Assembly (NCBI GenBank): GCA_023091665.1
Contig: JALJCQ010000033.1
Location: 744,001-808,000 of the forward strand
Length of the DNA: 64,000 bases
Reading direction: 5' to 3'
DNA from: Pythium myriotylum
Lineage: Eukaryota > Oomycota > Peronosporomycetes > Pythiales > Pythiaceae
A program made the position numbers and the translations under genes. Of the stretch, positions 44,601 to 55,895 are shown piece by piece (position 1 is the first letter of the stretch; every line of letters begins with the position of its first letter). Below the pieces are notes generated by a model. That model made no database searches, was not told the DNA's origin, and saw only the letters and a program-made list of their open reading frames with translations.

Positions 44601-47600
44601 GGTCGAGGAGAGGGCGACAGTTCGCTGCTTCTTGCTGCGCCAGCTGATGCATCCGCCGTTTGTTGAAAGGTCGCTTGGTTGGTGGGATGCAAAATGCAAA
44701 GTGAATTGATCGGGACTTAGTTCGCTACTGCTACCTCTAAGCCGTCTGTGTGTGTCCTACGCTACCATAACCAAATGTATGCTACCTATCGTAAACATAT
44801 GCAAACATAAACTGACTTCGTGGATACTTCAACGAAGTCGATGGGTGGCACTGGATTCAAACCAGAACCAGACGGAGAATCTTCCACATGTCGAATCTTC
44901 CACGGAGAATCTTCCACATGTCGAATCTTCCACGGAGAATCTTCTGCAGGAGAATCTTCTACAGCCGAGCTTCAACTGCCGAGCTTCAACTGGAATGATG
45001 ACGCTGGGTTCGAGGCGCATCATCTTCAACACTCCCCCTCGACTCGACTGCGTCGTGGACACCAAGCTTGGTGCGGAGCACGTCGAACTGGACAGTGGGG
45101 ATCGGCTTGGTCATGATGTCGGCAAGCATGTCTTGGGTCGGGCAGTACTGGAGACACACTTGACCGTCCTCGACCTTCTCACGAACGAAGTGGTAGCGAA
45201 TGTTGATGTGCTTGGTGCGCTTGTGGAACTCGGGGTTCTTGGCCAACGCGATCGCACCTTGGTTGTCTTCGTACACCGTGAGCGCTTGGTCGCTTGCAAC
45301 TTCGCCGAGTTCGCACAGGAACGCCTTGAGCCACACGGCTTCTTGGATTGCTTCCGATAGAGCCATGTACTCTGCTTCGGTCGAGGAGAGGGCGACAGTT
45401 CGCTGCTTCTTGCTGCGCCAGCTGATGCATCCGCCGTTTGTTGAAAGGTCGCTTGGTTGGTGGGATGCAAAATGCAAAGTGAATTGATCGGGACTTAGTT
45501 CGCTACTGCTACCTCTAAGCCGTCTGTGTGTGTCCTACGCTACCATAACCAAATGTATGCTACCTATCGTAAACATATGCAAACATAAACTGACTTCGTG
45601 GATACTTCAACGAAGTCGATGGGTGGCACTGGATTCAAACCAGAACCAGACGGAGAATCTTCCACATGTCGAATCTTCCACGGAGAATCTTCCACATGTC
45701 GAATCTTCCACGGAGAATCTTCTGCAGGAGAATCTTCTACAGCCGAGCTTCAACTGCCGAGCTTCAACTGGAATGATGACGCTGGGTTCGAGGCGCATCA
45801 TCTTCAACACTCCCCCTCGACTCGACTGCGTCGTGGACACCAAGCTTGGTGCGGAGCACGTCGAACTGGACAGTGGGGATCGGCTTGGTCATGATGTCGG
45901 CAAGCATGTCTTGGGTCGGGCAGTACTGGAGACACACTTGACCGTCCTCGACCTTCTCACGAACGAAGTGGTAGCGAATGTTGATGTGCTTGGTGCGCTT
46001 GTGGAACTCGGGGTTCTTGCCCAACGCGATCGCACCTTGGTTGTCTTCGTACACCGTGAGCGCTTGGTCGCTTGCAACTTCGCCGAGTTCGCACAGGAAC
46101 GCCTTGAGCCACACGGCTTCTTGGATTGCTTCCGATAGAGCCATGTACTCTGCTTCGGTCGAGGAGAGGGCGACAGTTCGCTGCTTCTTGCTGCGCCAGC
46201 TGATGCATCCGCCGTTTGTTGAAAGGTCGCTTGGTTGGTGGGATGCAAAATGCAAAGTGAATTGATCGGGACTTAGTTCGCTACTGCTACCTCTAAGCCG
46301 TCTGTGTGTGTCCTACGCTACCATAACCAAATGTATGCTACCTATCGTAAACATATGCAAACATAAACTGACTTCGTGGATACTTCAACGAAGTCGATGG
46401 GTGGCACTGGATTCAAACCAGAACCAGACGGAGAATCTTCCACATGTCGAATCTTCCACGGAGAATCTTCCACATGTCGAATCTTCCACGGAGAATCTTC
46501 TGCAGGAGAATCTTCTACAGCCGAGCTTCAACTGCCGAGCTTCAACTGGAATGATGACGCTGGGTTCGAGGCGCATCATCTTCAACACTCCCCCTCGACT
46601 CGACTGCGTCGTGGACACCAAGCTTGGTGCGGAGCACGTCGAACTGGACAGTGGGGATCGGCTTGGTCATGATGTCGGCAAGCATGTCTTGGGTCGGGCA
46701 GTACTGGAGACACACTTGACCGTCCTCGACCTTCTCACGAACGAAGTGGTAGCGAATGTTGATGTGCTTGGTGCGCTTGTGGAACTCGGGGTTCTTGGCC
46801 AACGCGATCGCACCTTGGTTGTCTTCGTACACCGTGAGCGCTTGGTCGCTTGCAACTTCGCCGAGTTCGCACAGGAACGCCTTGAGCCACACGGCTTCTT
46901 GGATTGCTTCCGATAGAGCCATGTACTCTGCTTCGGTCGAGGAGAGGGCGACAGTTCGCTGCTTCTTGCTGCGCCAGCTGATGCATCCGCCGTTTGTTGA
47001 AAGGTCGCTTGGTTGGTGGGATGCAAAATGCAAAGTGAATTGATCGGGACTTAGTTCGCTACTGCTACCTCTAAGCCGTCTGTGTGTGTCCTACGCTACC
47101 ATAACCAAATGTATGCTACCTATCGTAAACATATGCAAACATAAACTGACTTCGTGGATACTTCAACGAAGTCGATGGGTGGCACTGGATTCAAACCAGA
47201 ACCAGACGGAGAATCTTCCACATGTCGAATCTTCCACATGTCGAATCTTCCACGGAGAATCTTCTGCAGGAGAATCTTCTACAGCCGAGCTTCAACTGGA
47301 ATGATGACGCTGGGTTCGAGGCGCATCATCTTCAACACTCCCCCTCGACTCGACTGCGTCTTGGACACCAAGCTTGGTGCGGAGCACGTCGAACTGGACA
47401 GTGGGGATCGGCTTGGTCATGATGTCGGCAAGCATGTCTTGGGTCGGGCAGTACTGGAGACACACTTGACCGTCCTCGACCTTCTCACGAACGAAGTGGT
47501 AGCGAATGTTGATGTGCTTGGTGCGCTTGTGGAACTCGGGGTTCTTGGCCAACGCGATCGCACCTTGGTTGTCTTCGTACACCGTGAGCGCTTGGTCGCT

Positions 47601-47744
47601 TGCAACTTCGCCGAGTTCGCACAGGAACGCCTTGAGCCACACGGCTTCTTGGATTGCTTCCGATAGAGCCATGTACTCTGCTTCGGTCGAGGAGAGGGCG
47701 ACAGTTCGCTGCTTCTTGCTGCGCCAGCTGATGCATCCGCCGTT
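38641..47744 (-). repeat. Array part 2: mixed units (734, 750 and 778 bp)
   Basis: Twelve units in which lengths and point variants are shuffled. The TTGCCC variant, for example, occurs in units at 40197, 41665, 42399, 43149 and 45439 in both 734, 750 and 778 bp forms. Confidence 0.93.
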
Positions 47745-50700
47745 TGTTGAAAGGTCGCTTGGTTGGTGGGATGCAAAATGCAAAGTGAATTGATCGGGAC
47801 TTAGTTCGCTACTGCTACCTCTAAGCCGTCTGTGTGTGTCCTACGCTACCATAACCAAATGTATGCTACCTATCGTAAACATATGCAAACATAAACTGAC
47901 TTCGTGGATACTTCAACGAAGTCGATGGGTGGCACTGGATTCAAACCAGAACCAGACGGAGAATCTTCCACATGTCGAATCTTCCACGGAGAATCTTCCA
48001 CATGTCGAATCTTCCACGGAGAATCTTCTGCAGGAGAATCTTCTACAGCCGAGCTTCAACTGCCGAGCTTCAACTGGAATGATGACGCTGGGTTCGAGGC
48101 GCATCATCTTCAACACTCCCCCTCGACTCGACTGCGTCGTGGACACCAAGCTTGGTGCGGAGCACGTCGAACTGGACAGTGGGGATCGGCTTGGTCATGA
48201 TGTCGGCAAGCATGTCTTGGGTCGGGCAGTACTGGAGACACACTTGACCGTCCTCGACCTTCTCACGAACGAAGTGGTAGCGAATGTTGATGTGCTTGGT
48301 GCGCTTGTGGAACTCGGGGTTCTTGGCCAACGCGATCGCACCTTGGTTGTCTTCGTACACCGTGAGCGCTTGGTCGCTTGCAACTTCGCCGAGTTCGCAC
48401 AGGAACGCCTTGAGCCACACGGCTTCTTGGATTGCTTCCGATAGAGCCATGTACTCTGCTTCGGTCGAGGAGAGGGCGACAGTTCGCTGCTTCTTGCTGC
48501 GCCAGCTGATGCATCCGCCGTTTGTTGAAAGGTCGCTTGGTTGGTGGGATGCAAAATGCAAAGTGAATTGATCGGGACTTAGTTCGCTACTGCTACCTCT
48601 AAGCCGTCTGTGTGTGTCCTACGCTACCATAACCAAATGTATGCTACCTATCGTAAACATATGCAAACATAAACTGACTTCGTGGATACTTCAACGAAGT
48701 CGATGGGTGGCACTGGATTCAAACCAGAACCAGACGGAGAATCTTCCACATGTCGAATCTTCCACGGAGAATCTTCCACATGTCGAATCTTCCACGGAGA
48801 ATCTTCTGCAGGAGAATCTTCTACAGCCGAGCTTCAACTGCCGAGCTTCAACTGGAATGATGACGCTGGGTTCGAGGCGCATCATCTTCAACACTCCCCC
48901 TCGACTCGACTGCGTCTTGGACACCAAGCTTGGTGCGGAGCACGTCGAACTGGACAGTGGGGATCGGCTTGGTCATGATGTCGGCAAGCATGTCTTGGGT
49001 CGGGCAGTACTGGAGACACACTTGACCGTCCTCGACCTTCTCACGAACGAAGTGGTAGCGAATGTTGATGTGCTTGGTGCGCTTGTGGAACTCGGGGTTC
49101 TTGGCCAACGCGATCGCACCTTGGTTGTCTTCGTACACCGTGAGCGCTTGGTCGCTTGCAACTTCGCCGAGTTCGCACAGGAACGCCTTGAGCCACACGG
49201 CTTCTTGGATTGCTTCCGATAGAGCCATGTACTCTGCTTCGGTCGAGGAGAGGGCGACAGTTCGCTGCTTCTTGCTGCGCCAGCTGATGCATCCGCCGTT
49301 TGTTGAAAGGTCGCTTGGTTGGTGGGATGCAAAATGCAAAGTGAATTGATCGGGACTTAGTTCGCTACTGCTACCTCTAAGCCGTCTGTGTGTGTCCTAC
49401 GCTACCATAACCAAATGTATGCTACCTATCGTAAACATATGCAAACATAAACTGACTTCGTGGATACTTCAACGAAGTCGATGGGTGGCACTGGATTCAA
49501 ACCAGAACCAGACGGAGAATCTTCCACATGTCGAATCTTCCACGGAGAATCTTCCACATGTCGAATCTTCCACGGAGAATCTTCTGCAGGAGAATCTTCT
49601 ACAGCCGAGCTTCAACTGCCGAGCTTCAACTGGAATGATGACGCTGGGTTCGAGGCGCATCATCTTCAACACTCCCCCTCGACTCGACTGCGTCTTGGAC
49701 ACCAAGCTTGGTGCGGAGCACGTCGAACTGGACAGTGGGGATCGGCTTGGTCATGATGTCGGCAAGCATGTCTTGGGTCGGGCAGTACTGGAGACACACT
49801 TGACCGTCCTCGACCTTCTCACGAACGAAGTGGTAGCGAATGTTGATGTGCTTGGTGCGCTTGTGGAACTCGGGGTTCTTGGCCAACGCGATCGCACCTT
49901 GGTTGTCTTCGTACACCGTGAGCGCTTGGTCGCTTGCAACTTCGCCGAGTTCGCACAGGAACGCCTTGAGCCACACGGCTTCTTGGATTGCTTCCGATAG
50001 AGCCATGTACTCTGCTTCGGTCGAGGAGAGGGCGACAGTTCGCTGCTTCTTGCTGCGCCAGCTGATGCATCCGCCGTTTGTTGAAAGGTCGCTTGGTTGG
50101 TGGGATGCAAAATGCAAAGTGAATTGATCGGGACTTAGTTCGCTACTGCTACCTCTAAGCCGTCTGTGTGTGTCCTACGCTACCATAACCAAATGTATGC
50201 TACCTATCGTAAACATATGCAAACATAAACTGACTTCGTGGATACTTCAACGAAGTCGATGGGTGGCACTGGATTCAAACCAGAACCAGACGGAGAATCT
50301 TCCACATGTCGAATCTTCCACGGAGAATCTTCCACATGTCGAATCTTCCACGGAGAATCTTCTGCAGGAGAATCTTCTACAGCCGAGCTTCAACTGCCGA
50401 GCTTCAACTGGAATGATGACGCTGGGTTCGAGGCGCATCATCTTCAACACTCCCCCTCGACTCGACTGCGTCTTGGACACCAAGCTTGGTGCGGAGCACG
50501 TCGAACTGGACAGTGGGGATCGGCTTGGTCATGATGTCGGCAAGCATGTCTTGGGTCGGGCAGTACTGGAGACACACTTGACCGTCCTCGACCTTCTCAC
50601 GAACGAAGTGGTAGCGAATGTTGATGTGCTTGGTGCGCTTGTGGAACTCGGGGTTCTTGGCCAACGCGATCGCACCTTGGTTGTCTTCGTACACCGTGAG

Positions 50701-53700
50701 CGCTTGGTCGCTTGCAACTTCGCCGAGTTCGCACAGGAACGCCTTGAGCCACACGGCTTCTTGGATTGCTTCCGATAGAGCCATGTACTCTGCTTCGGTC
50801 GAGGAGAGGGCGACAGTTCGCTGCTTCTTGCTGCGCCAGCTGATGCATCCGCCGTTTGTTGAAAGGTCGCTTGGTTGGTGGGATGCAAAATGCAAAGTGA
50901 ATTGATCGGGACTTAGTTCGCTACTGCTACCTCTAAGCCGTCTGTGTGTGTCCTACGCTACCATAACCAAATGTATGCTACCTATCGTAAACATATGCAA
51001 ACATAAACTGACTTCGTGGATACTTCAACGAAGTCGATGGGTGGCACTGGATTCAAACCAGAACCAGACGGAGAATCTTCCACATGTCGAATCTTCCACG
51101 GAGAATCTTCCACATGTCGAATCTTCCACGGAGAATCTTCTGCAGGAGAATCTTCTACAGCCGAGCTTCAACTGCCGAGCTTCAACTGGAATGATGACGC
51201 TGGGTTCGAGGCGCATCATCTTCAACACTCCCCCTCGACTCGACTGCGTCGTGGACACCAAGCTTGGTGCGGAGCACGTCGAACTGGACAGTGGGGATCG
51301 GCTTGGTCATGATGTCGGCAAGCATGTCTTGGGTCGGGCAGTACTGGAGACACACTTGACCGTCCTCGACCTTCTCACGAACGAAGTGGTAGCGAATGTT
51401 GATGTGCTTGGTGCGCTTGTGGAACTCGGGGTTCTTGGCCAACGCGATCGCACCTTGGTTGTCTTCGTACACCGTGAGCGCTTGGTCGCTTGCAACTTCG
51501 CCGAGTTCGCACAGGAACGCCTTGAGCCACACGGCTTCTTGGATTGCTTCCGATAGAGCCATGTACTCTGCTTCGGTCGAGGAGAGGGCGACAGTTCGCT
51601 GCTTCTTGCTGCGCCAGCTGATGCATCCGCCGTTTGTTGAAAGGTCGCTTGGTTGGTGGGATGCAAAATGCAAAGTGAATTGATCGGGACTTAGTTCGCT
51701 ACTGCTACCTCTAAGCCGTCTGTGTGTGTCCTACGCTACCATAACCAAATGTATGCTACCTATCGTAAACATATGCAAACATAAACTGACTTCGTGGATA
51801 CTTCAACGAAGTCGATGGGTGGCACTGGATTCAAACCAGAACCAGACGGAGAATCTTCCACATGTCGAATCTTCCACGGAGAATCTTCCACATGTCGAAT
51901 CTTCCACGGAGAATCTTCTGCAGGAGAATCTTCTACAGCCGAGCTTCAACTGCCGAGCTTCAACTGGAATGATGACGCTGGGTTCGAGGCGCATCATCTT
52001 CAACACTCCCCCTCGACTCGACTGCGTCGTGGACACCAAGCTTGGTGCGGAGCACGTCGAACTGGACAGTGGGGATCGGCTTGGTCATGATGTCGGCAAG
52101 CATGTCTTGGGTCGGGCAGTACTGGAGACACACTTGACCGTCCTCGACCTTCTCACGAACGAAGTGGTAGCGAATGTTGATGTGCTTGGTGCGCTTGTGG
52201 AACTCGGGGTTCTTGGCCAACGCGATCGCACCTTGGTTGTCTTCGTACACCGTGAGCGCTTGGTCGCTTGCAACTTCGCCGAGTTCGCACAGGAACGCCT
52301 TGAGCCACACGGCTTCTTGGATTGCTTCCGATAGAGCCATGTACTCTGCTTCGGTCGAGGAGAGGGCGACAGTTCGCTGCTTCTTGCTGCGCCAGCTGAT
52401 GCATCCGCCGTTTGTTGAAAGGTCGCTTGGTTGGTGGGATGCAAAATGCAAAGTGAATTGATCGGGACTTAGTTCGCTACTGCTACCTCTAAGCCGTCTG
52501 TGTGTGTCCTACGCTACCATAACCAAATGTATGCTACCTATCGTAAACATATGCAAACATAAACTGACTTCGTGGATACTTCAACGAAGTCGATGGGTGG
52601 CACTGGATTCAAACCAGAACCAGACGGAGAATCTTCCACATGTCGAATCTTCCACGGAGAATCTTCCACATGTCGAATCTTCCACGGAGAATCTTCTGCA
52701 GGAGAATCTTCTACAGCCGAGCTTCAACTGCCGAGCTTCAACTGGAATGATGACGCTGGGTTCGAGGCGCATCATCTTCAACACTCCCCCTCGACTCGAC
52801 TGCGTCTTGGACACCAAGCTTGGTGCGGAGCACGTCGAACTGGACAGTGGGGATCGGCTTGGTCATGATGTCGGCAAGCATGTCTTGGGTCGGGCAGTAC
52901 TGGAGACACACTTGACCGTCCTCGACCTTCTCACGAACGAAGTGGTAGCGAATGTTGATGTGCTTGGTGCGCTTGTGGAACTCGGGGTTCTTGGCCAACG
53001 CGATCGCACCTTGGTTGTCTTCGTACACCGTGAGCGCTTGGTCGCTTGCAACTTCGCCGAGTTCGCACAGGAACGCCTTGAGCCACACGGCTTCTTGGAT
53101 TGCTTCCGATAGAGCCATGTACTCTGCTTCGGTCGAGGAGAGGGCGACAGTTCGCTGCTTCTTGCTGCGCCAGCTGATGCATCCGCCGTTTGTTGAAAGG
53201 TCGCTTGGTTGGTGGGATGCAAAATGCAAAGTGAATTGATCGGGACTTAGTTCGCTACTGCTACCTCTAAGCCGTCTGTGTGTGTCCTACGCTACCATAA
53301 CCAAATGTATGCTACCTATCGTAAACATATGCAAACATAAACTGACTTCGTGGATACTTCAACGAAGTCGATGGGTGGCACTGGATTCAAACCAGAACCA
53401 GACGGAGAATCTTCCACATGTCGAATCTTCCACGGAGAATCTTCCACATGTCGAATCTTCCACGGAGAATCTTCTGCAGGAGAATCTTCTACAGCCGAGC
53501 TTCAACTGCCGAGCTTCAACTGGAATGATGACGCTGGGTTCGAGGCGCATCATCTTCAACACTCCCCCTCGACTCGACTGCGTCGTGGACACCAAGCTTG
53601 GTGCGGAGCACGTCGAACTGGACAGTGGGGATCGGCTTGGTCATGATGTCGGCAAGCATGTCTTGGGTCGGGCAGTACTGGAGACACACTTGACCGTCCT

Positions 53701-55524
53701 CGACCTTCTCACGAACGAAGTGGTAGCGAATGTTGATGTGCTTGGTGCGCTTGTGGAACTCGGGGTTCTTGGCCAACGCGATCGCACCTTGGTTGTCTTC
53801 GTACACCGTGAGCGCTTGGTCGCTTGCAACTTCGCCGAGTTCGCACAGGAACGCCTTGAGCCACACGGCTTCTTGGATTGCTTCCGATAGAGCCATGTAC
53901 TCTGCTTCGGTCGAGGAGAGGGCGACAGTTCGCTGCTTCTTGCTGCGCCAGCTGATGCATCCGCCGTTTGTTGAAAGGTCGCTTGGTTGGTGGGATGCAA
54001 AATGCAAAGTGAATTGATCGGGACTTAGTTCGCTACTGCTACCTCTAAGCCGTCTGTGTGTGTCCTACGCTACCATAACCAAATGTATGCTACCTATCGT
54101 AAACATATGCAAACATAAACTGACTTCGTGGATACTTCAACGAAGTCGATGGGTGGCACTGGATTCAAACCAGAACCAGACGGAGAATCTTCCACATGTC
54201 GAATCTTCCACGGAGAATCTTCCACATGTCGAATCTTCCACGGAGAATCTTCTGCAGGAGAATCTTCTACAGCCGAGCTTCAACTGCCGAGCTTCAACTG
54301 GAATGATGACGCTGGGTTCGAGGCGCATCATCTTCAACACTCCCCCTCGACTCGACTGCGTCTTGGACACCAAGCTTGGTGCGGAGCACGTCGAACTGGA
54401 CAGTGGGGATCGGCTTGGTCATGATGTCGGCAAGCATGTCTTGGGTCGGGCAGTACTGGAGACACACTTGACCGTCCTCGACCTTCTCACGAACGAAGTG
54501 GTAGCGAATGTTGATGTGCTTGGTGCGCTTGTGGAACTCGGGGTTCTTGGCCAACGCGATCGCACCTTGGTTGTCTTCGTACACCGTGAGCGCTTGGTCG
54601 CTTGCAACTTCGCCGAGTTCGCACAGGAACGCCTTGAGCCACACGGCTTCTTGGATTGCTTCCGATAGAGCCATGTACTCTGCTTCGGTCGAGGAGAGGG
54701 CGACAGTTCGCTGCTTCTTGCTGCGCCAGCTGATGCATCCGCCGTTTGTTGAAAGGTCGCTTGGTTGGTGGGATGCAAAATGCAAAGTGAATTGATCGGG
54801 ACTTAGTTCGCTACTGCTACCTCTAAGCCGTCTGTGTGTGTCCTACGCTACCATAACCAAATGTATGCTACCTATCGTAAACATATGCAAACATAAACTG
54901 ACTTCGTGGATACTTCAACGAAGTCGATGGGTGGCACTGGATTCAAACCAGAACCAGACGGAGAATCTTCCACATGTCGAATCTTCCACGGAGAATCTTC
55001 CACATGTCGAATCTTCCACGGAGAATCTTCTGCAGGAGAATCTTCTACAGCCGAGCTTCAACTGCCGAGCTTCAACTGGAATGATGACGCTGGGTTCGAG
55101 GCGCATCATCTTCAACACTCCCCCTCGACTCGACTGCGTCTTGGACACCAAGCTTGGTGCGGAGCACGTCGAACTGGACAGTGGGGATCGGCTTGGTCAT
55201 GATGTCGGCAAGCATGTCTTGGGTCGGGCAGTACTGGAGACACACTTGACCGTCCTCGACCTTCTCACGAACGAAGTGGTAGCGAATGTTGATGTGCTTG
55301 GTGCGCTTGTGGAACTCGGGGTTCTTGGCCAACGCGATCGCACCTTGGTTGTCTTCGTACACCGTGAGCGCTTGGTCGCTTGCAACTTCGCCGAGTTCGC
55401 ACAGGAACGCCTTGAGCCACACGGCTTCTTGGATTGCTTCCGATAGAGCCATGTACTCTGCTTCGGTCGAGGAGAGGGCGACAGTTCGCTGCTTCTTGCT
55501 GCGCCAGCTGATGCATCCGCCGTT
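47745..55524 (-). repeat. Array part 3: ten uniform 778 bp units next to element C
   Basis: Ten consecutive units of exactly 778 bp. They differ mainly at one site (CGTCGTGG or CGTCTTGG). The LTR has two copies of a 30 bp block in the GAAGATTC repeats. The adjoining LTR of element C has the same 371 bp form. Confidence 0.95.
54294..54746 (-). pseudogene. Representative short pol end within the array
   Basis: One of the 34 equivalent pieces. The RNase H C-terminal code NGGCISW... to the stop in the LTR is open, and the frame extends upstream into the neighbouring LTR, giving about 163 codons without a stop. The first in-frame ATG is inside STEAEYMAL. It lacks the first RNase H aspartate, the RT and a primer-binding site, so it has no expected enzyme activity. 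Every unit keeps this frame open, which may just reflect recent amplification. Confidence 0.9.
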
Positions 55525-55895
55525 TGTTGAAAGGTCGCTTGGTTGGTGGGATGCAAAATGCAAAGTGAATTGATCGGGACTTAGTTCGCTACTGCTACCT
55601 CTAAGCCGTCTGTGTGTGTCCTACGCTACCATAACCAAATGTATGCTACCTATCGTAAACATATGCAAACATAAACTGACTTCGTGGATACTTCAACGAA
55701 GTCGATGGGTGGCACTGGATTCAAACCAGAACCAGACGGAGAATCTTCCACATGTCGAATCTTCCACGGAGAATCTTCCACATGTCGAATCTTCCACGGA
55801 GAATCTTCTGCAGGAGAATCTTCTACAGCCGAGCTTCAACTGCCGAGCTTCAACTGGAATGATGACGCTGGGTTCGAGGCGCATCATCTTCAACA
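55525..55895 (-). repeat. LTR (3' LTR of element C, first LTR of the array)
   Basis: 371 bp, the same long form as in the adjacent 778 bp units, with the CCGTT/pol edge on its left. Confidence 0.95.

Larger units (their letters stand above)
29787..55524 (-). repeat. Tandem array of 34 LTR-pol units (retrotransposon-derived satellite)
   Basis: Head-to-tail units, each an LTR (327-371 bp) followed on the plus-strand map by the last 407 bp of pol, all in minus orientation. After the first LTR at 29787, LTRs start at 30523, 31271, 32005, 32753, 33487, 34221, 34971, 35705, 36439, 37173, 37907, 38641, 39419, 40197, 40931, 41665, 42399, 43149, 43927, 44661, 45439, 46217, 46995, 47745, 48523, 49301, 50079, 50857, 51635, 52413, 53191, 53969 and 54747. 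Unit lengths: 736 (first), then twelve of 734, two of 748, three of 750 and sixteen of 778 bp. Every unit joins an LTR end (CCTTTCAACA) to codon NGGC of RNase H at the same base. The next LTR, at 55525, belongs to element C. Confidence 0.97.

Noticed and set aside
29787..55524. CRISPR-like array because of regular repeats
   Set aside because: Units are over 700 bp with no short repeat/unique spacer pattern, and the whole unit is repeated.
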